From Nautilus pompilius (Eukaryota > Mollusca > Cephalopoda > Nautilida > Nautilidae): a DNA stretch of 64,000 bases. The DNA lies in NCBI GenBank assembly GCA_018389105.1, contig JACATO010001722.1, positions 1 to 64,000 on the forward strand, read 5' to 3'. Both the position numbers and the translations under genes were made by a program. Shown here in pieces: positions 40,101-53,331 of the stretch (its first letter is position 1; each line of letters begins with the position of its first letter). The notes below the pieces were generated by a model that worked only from the letters and a program-made list of their open reading frames with translations, did no database searches and was not told where the DNA came from.

Positions 40101-42938
40101 ATGATAATGATGGGCACTGAATCCTGATATTCTATGGATCTTGTATGCAACTGTATATTCATTCGTTGTGTTTAACAAATTATCACTTTGAAATGAATGA
40201 CATTACGGTTAATGGTTCGGTTGGATATACAGATTATACTGAATTACCTTTGACAAATTAGTTGGAAAAGTCAACCGAAACATGCAAGTACAACCAACTA
40301 TATTTAGTGTTCCATAATTAAATCCACGATCCATACAGTAACTTTTCCAAATGAAATAAAAATAAAGAAATATCGAGAACATTGATGAAGTATTCATACC
40401 TTCATCCATAAACCGTCGTATTATTCGTCTATGAACAACGTTTCCAATCACTTGGCGATCCTATTCTTCCATCTGATCGGTTTTAGCTCGAAAAATTATA
40501 CAACTATAAAAATATATATACCCTACTGGTAATAGAGTTTCTAAAATATTGAGTAATTCCATTTTTAGCAGAGAGATGGGAAGATTATGAAAGTCATGTT
40601 AGTTTAACGTGTTTTACTTAATAAATTACAGGTAAACTGTATTCGATCTTCTCCCCAAGATTATATAATAACAAGAAAACAAAACATCTATAAGTTTGGG
40701 TTTTATATTATTATTGACAATATCAGTATATTCGTACATTAATCGATGCATTTCAACCAACTTTGCAGATTAAACAAGTAGTACAGAACTTTTCAAAATA
40801 AAACTAATTTTATTATTTGAATGCGATGTAAAATTATCTTTTGATAGCGATAAAACAGAAACGAATCAAAAATGTTTATTTTACGTCATTAATGGATACT
40901 ATTTAAATTCTATAATACAGAAAGTACATTATAAGGTAGAAGCTCTTCAGTATCCTGATCGTTTGAAGATCTGCTATAAATAATTTTAATTTTAAAAATA
41001 GCGCTTCATAAAGCTTCAATTAATACGGCCATTTTGAGCGTTTTACCATTTTAAAAATTTTTTCTCTTTATCCTACTGCTTTAATATTAATGCATACATT
41101 TGAAATTCAAAAGAACTGATAATTTTAGTTCCTGTTTGCAGATCTTTCACGATTCTTGGCATCATCGACTTTTTTTTCCATTCATTGAAATGTAGTTTTT
41201 TCTTCATATGTAACTTATGTGCATCTCGCTATAGATCCAGGAATCTTTAATTATGGAGGTCAGACTATTCTCTGTCAAAATATTTTAGCAAGACATCTCT
41301 GTATTTTATGGATTTCGTCTAAGTTAACATTTACGTACTATTTTTATGGCTTCGGATTCTTCCTTTTTCTCTCTTTGGATGCTTCTGTTGATACGGATTT
41401 TATCTCCTTCATGCGGAATGAAGTAATTTTTATATACTAGTAACTTGACATGCGCAGTTAAAGTGGAACACAACAGGTGCTTCCGTCTTCTGCAGAATAG
41501 ACTCCATGTTTTCTATGACTGGAACAGCATGTACATTTTACCGGTTCTTCTTCAGCAGATTCACGTACAGCTTTTTATCGATTTTATTATTCAAGACATT
41601 CGACGAAGCATCTACTAGGTACGTCCTCCAAAATCTAAGAACACCTTTTTTCATCTTTGATCTGTACAAATCGTTTTCTGCCTTCAGGGATATTCTCTTC
41701 CTTGCTGAGTGGTTTATGTCTGCAAAATAGATATTTGTACTTCTTACGTTCTTTGTTCTTAACATCTTAAGGATCTTGATTTTGCCAATGTACGAAAAAG
41801 TTCATTTCCTTTTTATGCTGCATCATTTTACGATGCTTTGATGTTTACTCCCTAACTTTCTTCCGTAATATCGATATTGTGATCATTCTTCCTTTCCTCA
41901 TCTCCTGTTTAATGAACTTGCCTGTGCCACATTAGGAATTTATGACAAAAATCACCGTCAGTAAATGAGGCAATATTACTTTGTGGAACATCTACTACAG
42001 TAATGGTTGATCCGACTGTCTCTTATTATTACTTTTTTCCCTTTTACATATGTGAATACCATTTTGGAAAAAAGGTTTACTTCAGCTGTAAACTATTAAC
42101 TAATACCAACAGTAAATATTAAATACAAAACACTATTTGGGATCCGTCACGTCCGTTTCAGAATCATCTTCTTAAAAAATTCAATTGTCATGTTTTGGTT
42201 TTGTTATGGAGAAAGAGTTAAATCATTCGATACGACTTTACTGCAATATTTAGCAGAAGAATCAAGTTGTTATGTCTGGATGGAATGTTTATATTACATT
42301 TGTGAAATACAGAAATCTGCTTGTTTATTTGCTACAAATGATTTTCATAAGGTAGATATAAAGTGAAATCTTTCTGAATGCCTAGTATTCAAATATCATT
42401 TTCCTCATACTTTTCTTTTCGAAAATATTTATGAGTTGTTGATAATAAATGCTTCTTTTGTCTTTCTTTTCGTAAGATAATAATAATATGCTTTATTTCA
42501 GATTTTAAGCGACTCCAAACGATATGAAACATAATTAGATGTGTGCATTTGATGTAATTTTAAGATATTGTAAAAGTTTGTTATTTATGTCATCGGAACG
42601 TGGAGATTCCTTATATTACAGATTTCTGTAAGCTGCATTAATTTCATGTATAATATTCATTTTATCCGCTTCATTTTACTGCTCAGTGAACCACCGTCCA
42701 TTTTATCGCATAGGTGAAAAATCGAGTCAGTCTGATTTATGGATGTACGTTTCTTTTTTACACAAAATGTTAATGCGAAGGTATTAATTTTGTTTTATTT
42801 TCAGTTTGTAGAAGCGGATGTTTATCTTCATTGAAAACAGATATGGGTATAAAGGAAGATCCGAAGGACGGTTGTACTAAGTTTCCTCGTGGGGCACTAT
42901 GCGTTTGTTCTTCACATAGTTGCAAAAAAAAGATTTAA
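37178..42938 (+). CDS. Secreted cysteine-rich Ly6-like protein, unit C (intact)
   Basis: Coding exons are 37,178-37,277, 39,679-39,810 and 42,805-42,938, all joined in phase 1 at GT-AG sites, giving 121 residues. Residues 1-18 (M-H-Q-N-I-L-I-F-L-I-V-F-F...) form a signal peptide. The mature N-terminus is K-D-A-C-S with seven prolines and K-K-P. Ten further cysteines follow the family spacing: C-x9-C-x14-C-x2-C-x12-C-x3-C-x17-C-x8-C-x-C-x4-C. The end is C-V-C-S-S-H-S-C-K-K-K-I, so the usual final C-N asparagine is replaced by lysine. There is no transmembrane or GPI-type tail, so a soluble secreted protein is expected. Exon 1 and intron 1 are near-identical to unit B, while exon 2 onward is diverged, which makes the gene a chimera. 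AATAAA lies at 43,012. Ligand and function are unknown. Confidence 0.82.
41381..42372. repeat. High-identity tract shared with intron 2 of units A and A' (conversion-like)
   Basis: Within the otherwise diverged intron 2 of unit C, about 990 bases match 8,480-9,470 and 30,545-31,540 almost base for base. Sequence on both sides is only moderately similar to A. Such a sharp-edged island fits gene conversion or a double exchange after C had diverged. Confidence 0.85.
41458..41728 (-). pseudogene. Decayed coding-like tract, intron 2 of unit C
   Basis: Third copy of the tract at 8,558-8,831, carried inside the high-identity island. It is broken and of unknown family. Confidence 0.3.
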
Positions 42939-43011
42939 ATGGTGACGAATGAAATATGTCACCCATTTTTACAGTATTGCTGTAAATATTGTATGCATTC
43001 ATAGATTTAGA

Positions 43012-43017
43012 AATAAA
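43012..43017 (+). terminator. Poly(A) signal, unit C
   Basis: AATAAA lies about 75 bases after the unit C stop codon. Confidence 0.6.
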
Positions 43018-46000
43018 TATTGACTTTATCGATGAAATACTTGTTCTATGTGAAAAGAAAAATGAAAAAAAAAAAAGAAATTAGCAGTAACAATAGAGGA
43101 ACATAGCTTACTGTTCTTATCATTGTAAATGTGTTTCCTATCTATATTTTACCTTCACCACTTATAATACATTTCTTGGAAGCAACATTGTGTCGAGAAA
43201 AGAAAAGAGAGAGAGAGTTTTACAGACCGAACAATCATAATTAGATACGTGTCACTTACCATGTATCTGAGAAATTTTTTTTTTTAAAAAAAAAAGAAAA
43301 CTACACATAGACCCATTTCCTTTCGTTTTGAAATCTGTAAGTAAAACTGATATATTTTATGCTTTTTGGAAATTTTACCAATGAAGTAAATCACATCAGA
43401 TTCTTCATGGACCAGATATTCCAAGTATTCAAAATCGTCGTTATTTCTCCAGTACCTACCTTAATGTGACCATGATTTTATCCATACATTTTAAATTTAA
43501 AAATATCTTAAAAATATGAAATTACTTTTCTGTTTTTTTGTGTGTGCGCGTTTTGGGGCAAAATGAGCAGGAAAACTTTAAAGAGATTAAAGTCGATAAT
43601 AATCCGGTCACAAATTATAGGAGGAGGGTGAAACAACGTGAGCCCCATGATAGGAAATTGAAGCAAGTTGCGTTTTGGAGCAGATTTTTGTAGATCTGTC
43701 CAGAGCGTTATATGAATTTGATAATGAGAGTGGAGTGTACATAAAATTTATTGCACATATATTTATTTATTAATCATTTTTTTATAATTGTCGTACTAAT
43801 ATTGAAGAGACCCCTTGACCACCAAAATATCCGAACAAACATCGATCGTTTAGCCCACGTTTATCTCAAACATTTAGTGACTATTAATTCGGAAATGATG
43901 CCAACATGGTAAAAGCAAAATTATTTTCTTCTAAACTAGAAAAGAAATACCTGAATGATTGCTTCTTGTTTTGTTTTAACATAAAAAACAGCATTGATGG
44001 GATTTAAATTGTAGTGAGATAATGTGTACAATAATTAATAAACCAATAATAAACTATTAAAATCATTTAACCTTATACGGTGAGTATAAAAAAGTATAAC
44101 TTTGTGAAATGTGCCTTTTGAAGATCTCACTACGGCGGGTGTTACTTCTGATAATTAGTGCATTGAATGGCCTTTACTAACCTAATTATAAGCAAGAGTA
44201 AATGCATTACGCTGTTGCGAACAACCAATTAAATGTGAAGTTTTCACTCACTCAACTCCGTTCAATATTCATCATATTCAACTAATATTTATTTAATAAT
44301 AAAATTTAATGTAAATGTGGAAATACAATTTAAAATATACATAAAACTATTCTTATTGAATATTGAATAATTGGTTACTTTTCGAAAGCTAAATTCTGGA
44401 ATAAGGAAGAATACAACAATACACGAGCATGATAAAATCATTAACGAAAAATGAATTTGAAATTTATTACTAAATGATTTTTCTGAAAAGATCAGCCATT
44501 ATTTACATGCAGAATAATCTTTCCTTCTCAGTAATCGTTCTTCACCGGATTCTCAAAATGATCTGGTGACCTGGCTTCAAAATCATCTTTGGACAACTCG
44601 GAATGATAGTTCTTTTAAAAAATGTTCTCATTAAATTAAAATGGTTAATGTTGGATTGTTTGGTATTATATCCAGTCAGTTTAACCAGAAAGTTTATGAA
44701 TTACTATTTTCTGATGAATGATTTGTAAGGTCCACATGTTTCTGTCTGTCAACTCGACAAACGATTAACCAGAGTCGACTGTGAAGGACGTTCTCCACCA
44801 ATCAGCTGTAGGCCTGATTAGAACTGCTGGAATACAATGCGAACTATCAACTCTTATGACCACGGAAATAATAATCCTGATTCTGTATTCCACAAACCAG
44901 AAAGCCTGAATAAAATGCAGGATAATAAATCAAAGAAAACGACCTGTATTTATTAATTATTTAATATATTAAACAGAGAACATTTTCTTGATTACATGTG
45001 AAAGGTCAGGGGATATTAAGGTGCTACGTCACATGGTTGTTTCACTCATTCTTTGGAAATATCCAGGGTTGATGTCCTACTTAGATGGTTTCAGTGGTTT
45101 TCTGCACAGTAAACATGGTTTTGCTTTCCAATCTTCTGAGGAATGGCTGTTGGTGATGCTTCTGTGACTGCTCACCAGCATCCGTTAGAAACATCCGAAA
45201 AAGTAACTGTTTTTTTTTCTTTCTCATGACATTCGTGCATTTGTTGATTACAGTTCACTAAAATTAAAATATTTTATAAATTAATTTAAATGGTTTATTA
45301 TTTTGGTTTCATTGAAATGAAATAATAAAGAGAAGTCTGCTGTTTTCATTAATTAATGCTATTGTAACCGACCAACTTAGATATTTGATTTCAAACTATA
45401 TGCTCTCTTCCCTGGCATTAGAATTTCTTAGTTTTATCTTAGTTAGCTTTCAATGTTTCTACAGAAATTCGTCATCTGAGGAAGGAATGTTAAGATTTTA
45501 TATATTACGACAGGGAAAATAAAGCAAACAAGATTTATTTTTCATCAAAGACGTCAGTTTTCATTATGCTGTATTGGCAGAGATGTTCTTTAATATTCTT
45601 AACGATTTTCTTTTTATTTAAAATGTTAGCAAAAAAACAGATTTTTTTTTCACTCTTAATAATTTCTAGACTTAACAGTTCTATAAAAACTGAATATAAA
45701 CTGTTTCTTAAAAATGTTAAATGGAAGAAAATTTTGTTCAAAATTTCACTTATTGACCTCCATTACTTCAATTGGTGATCTTCTGACACAGATTGCATTA
45801 ATTTACATCATTAATACAGTAACGAAAGGCGATCAATAAATATTAAAGCGATTTTCTAAAGTTAAGCATACATTAACACCTTCGCTAATTAATTTAAAAA
45901 TGAAATAAAATTAGTTTTTATATCATATACAAGAAGAAAAGATATAAATATTAAATTAGAATTTCAATTCAGAACATACACAGCTTGATAACTGCCAACT

Positions 46001-47100
46001 AATTAAACAATAGCATGTGGTTTGTTTGTGATGCTCCAAAGACAAAACAAAAATCTGTGCGATAAATGTCTGATACATAATTTCTTTAAATTCAGTTCGG
46101 TCTTTGATACAGCAGATTATCCTCCATTTCAGATGAGAAATCATTTCTCAAAGTAAATAGCATTGAATTTAGATCTTATTAGGGTTTAACTGTCCACCGA
46201 TTCTTTCCTGTTGGTGTATATTCAGCGGATAACTGACAGTGATAATTGCATCTGTCAGAAACTTTTCTTTTATGTAATATTCGTAACCTCTCTCTAGACA
46301 GTTGCCTGCCTGTAAATATACAATTTATTATTTTTATAAATTTAACTAAATTACTTTCACTTTATTAATATTATCTAAATAAACAGTACAAATGTTTGTT
46401 ATATTCACCTAGGTATTACTGATTTATTTGGTGAACATTGAAATTTATTTTCCAACGTGAGGTCCCTTGTCTGTTTACTTATCATTCACTATCTCTTTAT
46501 TTAGCTCTCATTGCACTGAAGAAAAGTCAGAGCATCTGAGGAAGAAGAATGAATGCTACCATTTAATTATATAAGACAATTAAATAGTCACAAGTAGGCA
46601 AACAAGAGCTTTCTTACTAAGAAAATCAATTTAGTATAATACATGCACCAGAGCACTTGTCCAAGTATTGGTCCATAGGTTCCCTGATTATCTAAACAAT
46701 TTTCTCTTTCTTTAGAACGTTAACAAAAACAAAATTTCCTTTCATAAGTTAAAGTAATCATCCTTAAAAATCTTTTTAAAGCTGTATATTAGCTATTTAC
46801 AAAAAAAATTGTTCCTGATTACTATAATTTTTAATAGGAATTCAAAGAATCATCGCAACGATTTGAACGAATGTTCTTCGCTTATATCTTCCATTAATTT
46901 CTATAAAATATTTAAGTAATGAGTTAATTAAATAATTAAATATTAAAGTGTTTATGAATATATATTTATAAATTAGTGAATATAAATAATTACTTTAAAA
47001 GTCAAATGATGGAAAATTGAATATAAGAAATGTCATCTTAAAAAATGCAGAGCCTGAAACTGCTAAAGAAATTTTTGAAAATATTTCGATTGTTTTTATT
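43018..47100. other. 3' flank of unit C and 5' flank of unit D
   Basis: No gene is supported. The 3'-flank block recurs at about 43,560-43,740. From about 44,935 the sequence is a diverged paralogue of the unit A 5' flank, including its less AT-rich first 260 bases. A-rich and T-rich runs lie near 43,265-43,300. Confidence 0.6.
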
Positions 47101-47102
47101 TT

Positions 47103-47202
47103 GTTGGAAGACTTCCCGTCTATAGACACAAATATCTGAAATTGTTATTATGTCTCAACAACTGCAATTTGTAATTGTTTCTATTCTTAGACATAAAACA
47201 GA
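47103..47202 (+). other. Candidate non-coding first exon, unit D
   Basis: Diverged paralogue of 1,872-1,971, with the donor GTATGTTCTGC retained (GT at 47,203). It contains A-T-G-T-C-T-C-A-A-C-A, which resembles the start of the coding signal-peptide exon of unit B, so a decayed signal-peptide exon is an alternative reading. The matching acceptor CAG ends at 48,950. Confidence 0.35.
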
Positions 47203-47661
47203 GTATGTTCTGCACCTTCAAAAGAAAAGAACCCGACTTTTACATTTTAATTAGCTTGAAGAAAACTTTTTAGGAAATGGAGAAAAAAATTTTTGAGGCA
47301 GCACATTTGAAATCAGATGAATAATTAATTATCATTTAATGTAAGTCCGAGTGGACATAAATAAATATACTAGTACTTATATTATATCATATCTAGGCTT
47401 ATATTTAGTAATAATAATACAAGAGAAACATCTCGCTGTTGTTCAAAGAAATTCAATCAATTAAATTAGTTTTGCGCCGTAATAATTGTCCACAGGAAAT
47501 GAATTATTATCGGAAAGTAGATCAAGGTAAAATTAAAATAATTTACATTGGCAATGTGCTAAGAATTATTATATTTTAATAATTAATAATATCATAAGCT
47601 TAAATTGATTATATTTATGAAAGCTAATGTAACATTTGATATTATACAACGAGAAAGATAA

Positions 47662-47677
47662 ATATATATATATATAT
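47662..47677. repeat. (TA)n microsatellite
   Basis: A short uninterrupted TA dinucleotide run in the 5' region of unit D. Confidence 0.9.
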
Positions 47678-49059
47678 CTGTGGTACGTTCATTGAGGTTT
47701 TACGATCATTGATAAAAAGGAAATGCAGTTTCTACAGTTTCCAGTGGTGCATTTAATATCCTCGAAGATTAACAGAATATTTAAAATTATTGTCTTCAAA
47801 AGAATTTGCGTAATCAACGGTAGATATTCTGATGAATTATTTCTTACTGCTGTTTTGATATTTGTTTTTACTAATGAGAAACAACCAATAGTATGTTTTC
47901 GTATTAAAAAACAACAATTATAGACAAATTAACGTTAAACTTACTTAAAGAAGAAAGTAAATTTATTACAATGCTAATGGAACTTGCATAATTCCGCTTG
48001 ACATATTCAGCAAGATGACAAAATTTCTTGCATGAATTTCTGAAATTATAAAACAAAGAACGAACTTATTTATTTAAGAGATAATGTGTGCAGAGGAACT
48101 CACCAAACAGCGACCTTTTGGATTTTTTCAGAATGAATTGAAATAGTTTGATTTTTCCACATTGATCAGAGTACAATTTTATAATGGAGTACTTATTTCT
48201 AATAAGGAAGATCTTTTAAAAATAATTTAAATAAATCTCTCGTTTATTGAATGATGTGTAAATACGTTTGATAAGTGATGGATTTTAACAAATGCACAGT
48301 TTTATTTTAAATTGATTTCACTTAGGATCATTAACATTTGTATTCATCTTTAAATGAGATGTAATGTGTACAAGTATAAAAACTAATTATTTTTACACAG
48401 ATTAGGTGTGTTCCTTTGTCTGATCGTAAATGAGATATAAGAGGAAAACAAATTCATTTTTTTCCCCAAACAAGTAAACTCGGAAAAGGAAGATCAAAGC
48501 TGAGGTTAGTATACCTTTCAAGCTGAAAATCAATAAACAATAATCAATTTTACTTTTACTAATATTTACGCTTAACGACATTGTCTTTATTTCTAATATT
48601 AACACAAAAATACTTTCGCTTTATAAGTTAAATTAACCCACGTTGTACAAATAATTGTAAAATTAATACTACCAATTTTTAGTTAAAAAAAACGTTGCTG
48701 AAATCTTCAATTTGGTATCAGAAATGTAATCATTCATTGGCATTGCCTTGAACAAATGGCTTTCTCTTATCACTTCCTTTAATTAACGTAATTTCCCATA
48801 ATAAATAATTATGCTAATTAATAGGATATTTTTCAAATTTATGCATTCATACCCTTTAATTAATGATTAATCTATAATTAAATGATGGCATAATGAACAT
48901 AGACTGCATCTTCACATGAATAAACATTGAATATTAAAATATCCCAACAGATGATCCAAGTCTTGATCAATGTTCACAAATGAAATAGAATACATCGTGG
49001 TTGTTTTACTGCTTGGAAGACAAACTTATTTATAAAGCAAAAACTAAAGTATCTCGATG

Positions 49060-52000
49060 ATGCATCAACATATTCTAATTATTTTAATCGTCCTTTATCT
49101 TCTTCCTAAAGCAAAAGATGCCTGTTCTCCTCCACCGCCACCACCACCAAAAAAAACAGGTATATTTTTTAGCCATTTATTATTTAAATTATTCAGAAAG
49201 TAATTTTTAAAAATCTATTGACGAGTGCAGCTCAAATATCAAGATTCTTGTTTTAAATTCACATCTATGTCCGATTATACAGGAATTTAGAAGAAGTTGA
49301 TGTTTGCTTTTTAAATGTAACAGTCCCTATAGTTGTCCATTACTATCCCTATCCTTTCGTTCTAATACCAGTGCGGTGATCTTACCTTCTTGGTCAGATC
49401 AAATTCGCAGTAACTGAGATGATACATTTCACGACGTCGGTTTTCCTCGCTGACCAAACAATGACAGTTGTTAATAATTCTTTTTTATTTTTGGTGGTAA
49501 TATACAGATTAAGATAACTGACATTACCATGTGCTAACTATTCTTCTTCCTGTTAAAGATTCAGAAAACATAGACCTATAATTGCTATAAAAATTAAAAA
49601 GCTAAAACAACATTTGAATCTTAGTAAGAAAAAGATGAATCTGTATTTTCGGCAAGCCCTTTAAATGAGGTTGTAGACACGCCGATATAAAGCAGGTAAA
49701 ATTTTATAGATGCCGCTTGTGCAGTTCAAACTACTGCAAAAAGAAGCAGAATCTTTACAAATTCTTCGTTCAAAAGATTTTCCGAAATGTTCAGTGGACA
49801 TTCTGAGTAATTTTCAGTTTATAGTATTGGATATTTGATATTACTAATGTGAAACATCCAAGTGAATATTAATGTAGCCAAAATAACGTTTTTGGAAAAC
49901 GATCAGACAGTTTTTTCAGAGGAAGATAGAGGTAATAATATGCAAATGTCTTAATTTAATTCTCACGTTTGTTTAGTTTAGACAACAGACAGTTTTTCAC
50001 AGATACCTTCATTCCAATATGTCGGAACTCTTTAGCCTATAGCGTATCACATCCATAGATAGGCCAGCCACCCACCTAGTCGCCCTGAAATAGAAATTTA
50101 CAAATTATAATCATCGTTCTCACAATAAACATTTAAAAGGAAAAATCATTTGTGATGAATATAGTTTTCACTTTATATGTACAGTGATCTATATTATTTC
50201 ATTTATAAAACAGATATGATTATGTGCAACAAATGGGTTGGGAACGGAAATATCTGTTTTACTTCTTTTGATGGATATCCAACATCCAAAAAAGTGAAGT
50301 GCCATCGTTGTGCTACTGGAATTTACAAATATCGCAATGCCATCCGTGAGTTACATCTGATATATTTCATTTAATTTCTTGAGTAAATTGTGTACTGTAT
50401 ATTTTGGTAATATTTTAGAAAATTTGCTTGACCTTCAATCTCAGCAAATAGCTGAAGTAGCTTTTTTAAAATCCTGCGAATCTCGTGAATGTCTTGGCAC
50501 GGGATTTATTAAAATATTAAGTAACATGGACTATGTTTTGAGCAAGGTTTTTGGTGTTTCTATCATTTCTGTTCAACGTTTAGTCTTTGGTATTTGGACC
50601 GTGCATATCTATCAACATCCTCCTACATGCGCACGATGGGCTTTTCATCCTGGTATTCTGGAGTTCTTGGATGCAACTGTGTATTCGTTTCATTTCTACA
50701 AATCATTACTGATAGTAGGTGCTTGACATTTTGGTTCGTTTTCTTCAAAGGTATGAAAATTATAACTGAACTATCATTGACAAATTACGGTTTTAAAAAT
50801 TCAACAGATATGTACACATATAACCAACGTTGATTAGTGAGTCATAATTATATCCATTATCTGCATTATAATGTTACGAAATGTTTAACCAAATCACTGC
50901 TTTGATTGTTGCATAATGTATAAATAAAAAAACGTCCAGAACATCGCTGAATTGGTAAAACATTTTTCCATAAACCATAGAATTATTTCACTAAGAACAA
51001 CATCTTCTATGACATGACTATGCATTAGACTTTCTGAAATACTGAATAATTCCCTTTATAGCATTGAGATGGGAAGTATACGAAAGTCATATTAGTTTAA
51101 TGTGATTGCTTATAACAAAAATTTACAGGTAAACTACAGTCGATCCCTAGTCCAAGATTATATAATGAAAAGAAAGCAAAATGTAAAGATTTGGGGTTTT
51201 ATATTTACATTTATAATTTTACTACGTTCGTGAAGAAATTAGAAATAAAACTCAGTTACGCTGTACGTTCAGTTTGGAAATTAAAAGAAGTAAAGGATTA
51301 TGAAATTAAACAACTGAGTATCAAGTAATATAGTATCTATTAAAATTTAAATAATAATACTATTTGAATACACTGTAAAATTATCTTTTGATGTCGATAA
51401 TACAGAATCCAGTCAAAATAGTTTTTATTAGGTCATACATAAATATTATTTCAGTTCTATAATACAGCAAGTAGTTTGCAGAGTAGAACTAAAGTAACTG
51501 ATCTTTTCTACTTTTTGTTAACAGAATTTTTTAAGGAAAGAAACTGATGCGCATATTTAATTTTTTTCTGAAAACAGAAACTTTCACTACACTGGCACTC
51601 TTCTGTCTCTCGTCTAAATATAATTGTATTAATGTTTCCTATGAACTTTATGGATTTCCTATGAGTTAGATGATGTGTCATCGTGAGAAGGCATCATTTC
51701 TTAGTGATATTTAATCATTATTTTTCTTTCGGTTATTCAATGTCTAGTGGATGCCCTTTTTTTTACTTTTTTGTATCAAATAAATGATTTTTAATATCTA
51801 ATTGCGTTCCCGTGTGTAAGTCCAATGAAGCACGACATGTGTTTGGACGTTTTCTATAAAAAGAACTGAATATTTGCGGATCCCAGCGAGGAAATAACAT
51901 TTAGAACACGTGATACCATTCTGTACTTAATTGTTTTCGTTTACTACTCTGGAATTAACGTACATTATATTAAATACGATTCAGTTTGATTGATGAATTT

Positions 52001-52209
52001 ACATTGTTTACATAAAATATCAATGACAGATATATCATTTTGTTTTGTTTTCAGTTTGTGAAAGAGACTGTTTATCTTCCTTAGTGGAAAAAATGGAAAT
52101 AAGGAAACATTTGAAGGACGGTTGTGATACATATGAAAATGGAAAATTATGCGTTTGTTCTTCCAATAATTGTAATCGCGAATCCATCAGGAAAAATTGT
52201 CCAACATGA
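49060..52209 (+). CDS. Secreted cysteine-rich Ly6-like protein, unit D (intact)
   Basis: Coding exons are 49,060-49,159, 50,214-50,345 and 52,055-52,209, joined in phase 1, giving 128 residues. An extra ATG sits directly upstream at 49,057; I chose the second because it aligns with unit C. Residues 1-18 (M-H-Q-H-I-L-I-I-L-I-V...) are a signal peptide, followed by K-D-A-C-S, seven prolines and K-K-T. The proline run uses CCT, CCA and CCG. Exon 2 gives D-M-I-M-C-N-K-W, C-H-R-C-A-T-G. Exon 3 gives L-C-E-R-D-C, K-D-G-C and C-V-C-S-S-N-N-C-N-R-E-S. The tail adds K-N-C-P-T, a twelfth mature cysteine that unit B, with its exon 3 end V-K-V, lacks. Introns (1,054 and 1,709 bp) are the shortest of the array. 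A Tc1 element lies in the 3' flank. AATAAA lies at 52,270. Confidence 0.82.
51430..51985. repeat. High-identity block shared by units D and E (copy in D)
   Basis: About 555 bases of late intron 2 match 56,800-57,362 at very high identity, while flanking sequence is clearly more diverged. An inverted, more diverged copy lies in unit F at about 59,450-59,800. Units A and C have unrelated sequence here. Confidence 0.85.
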
Positions 52210-52269
52210 AATGGATCACCTATTTGTAACAGTATCCCAGACGATATTGTACGCACTCTTACAGATAGA

Positions 52270-52275
52270 AATAAA
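52270..52275 (+). terminator. Poly(A) signal, unit D
   Basis: AATAAA lies about 60 bases after the unit D stop codon. Confidence 0.6.
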
Positions 52276-53000
52276 TATTTATTTTATTGATGAAATATTT
52301 TTTTCCAAGTAAAAAGAAACATTAAAAGGTTTAGCAGTAAAAATAAGAGGAACTAATTTTACTGTCATTATGGTTATAAATGCGCTCAATATCTGTATTT
52401 TACGCTCAACTCTTTTGGTACATTTCGTGTAAGGAAAATTACGTCGACAGAAAGGAATTTAACAAACTGAAGCATATAAATTTATAATAATAAGATATGC
52501 AACATTTCTCACGTATTTGAGAATTTTTAATATCTTGAAATTATGACAATTTCTTTCATTTTGGAATCTGTAAGTAAAACTCATTATTTTGCACAATTTG
52601 TAAATTTCACCAATGACAAAGTCATATAAGTTTCTTCATGGACTGGATATTTCGAGCATGATAAACCGTCCATATATTACTTAACTTAGCTTAGTGTAAC
52701 CGTTTTGTTTCAAATACATTTTAGTTAGAAATAATTAAAAAGCCTGAAAATACGTTATATTGTTTAGATCTAAATATAAGAAATTTACAAATAAAGCAAC
52801 AGTAACATGTGGAAATAATCAAAATATGTTCTGCCTATTGTGATAAACTTGAATCTACACTGGTACACGACGGACTTGTCTTTTTACCAAAAATATTCTG
52901 ATACATTTTTGGTGATAGTACAACAATTTCGGGTTATTTGAAAACAATAATCCAAGAATTTTATGTTAAAAGGGTTAGTTGAAATTTAAGTTAGTTAATA
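52276..53000. other. 3' flank of unit D up to the Tc1 insertion
   Basis: No gene is seen. The sequence parallels 57,650-58,395 in unit E, which continues without the transposon. Confidence 0.6.
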
Positions 53001-53002
53001 TA

Positions 53003-53231
53003 CAGTTCCGAACAAAAGAGTTGGGACACTTGCTATGCAATTGATATTTGAACTCTCTTGTTTTTACATTTGCATACAGATAGCCATCCTATTGTCCATA
53101 AGTTGTATAAAACATTCCTTTACAATGTGTAAAAACAAAGCATGTCATATGTGTATCTATTGTCTGGAAAAAAATATTTGAATTAGCATAGTCAAATTTG
53201 TACCGCGACAAAAGAGTTGGGACAGTGAACA
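53003..53231. repeat. Left terminal inverted repeat of the Tc1 element
   Basis: It aligns along its whole length with the reverse complement of 54,355-54,583, at moderate identity. The outer binding-site-like copy is at 53,003-53,030 and the inner at about 53,205-53,228. Confidence 0.85.
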
Positions 53232-53331
53232 AAATCTGTGCATACATTTATTCCCCTCAATATATTCATTTTTAAAGGATCAAATGAATAGAATCACATC
53301 ATCTAAGATCATTTAACATCATTTTTGCACC

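Noticed and set aside
50379-50726. 115-codon frame in intron 2 of unit D
   Set aside because: It shifts frame relative to the B and F counterparts, so it is not evidence for a gene by itself; only the shared B/F frame is reported.
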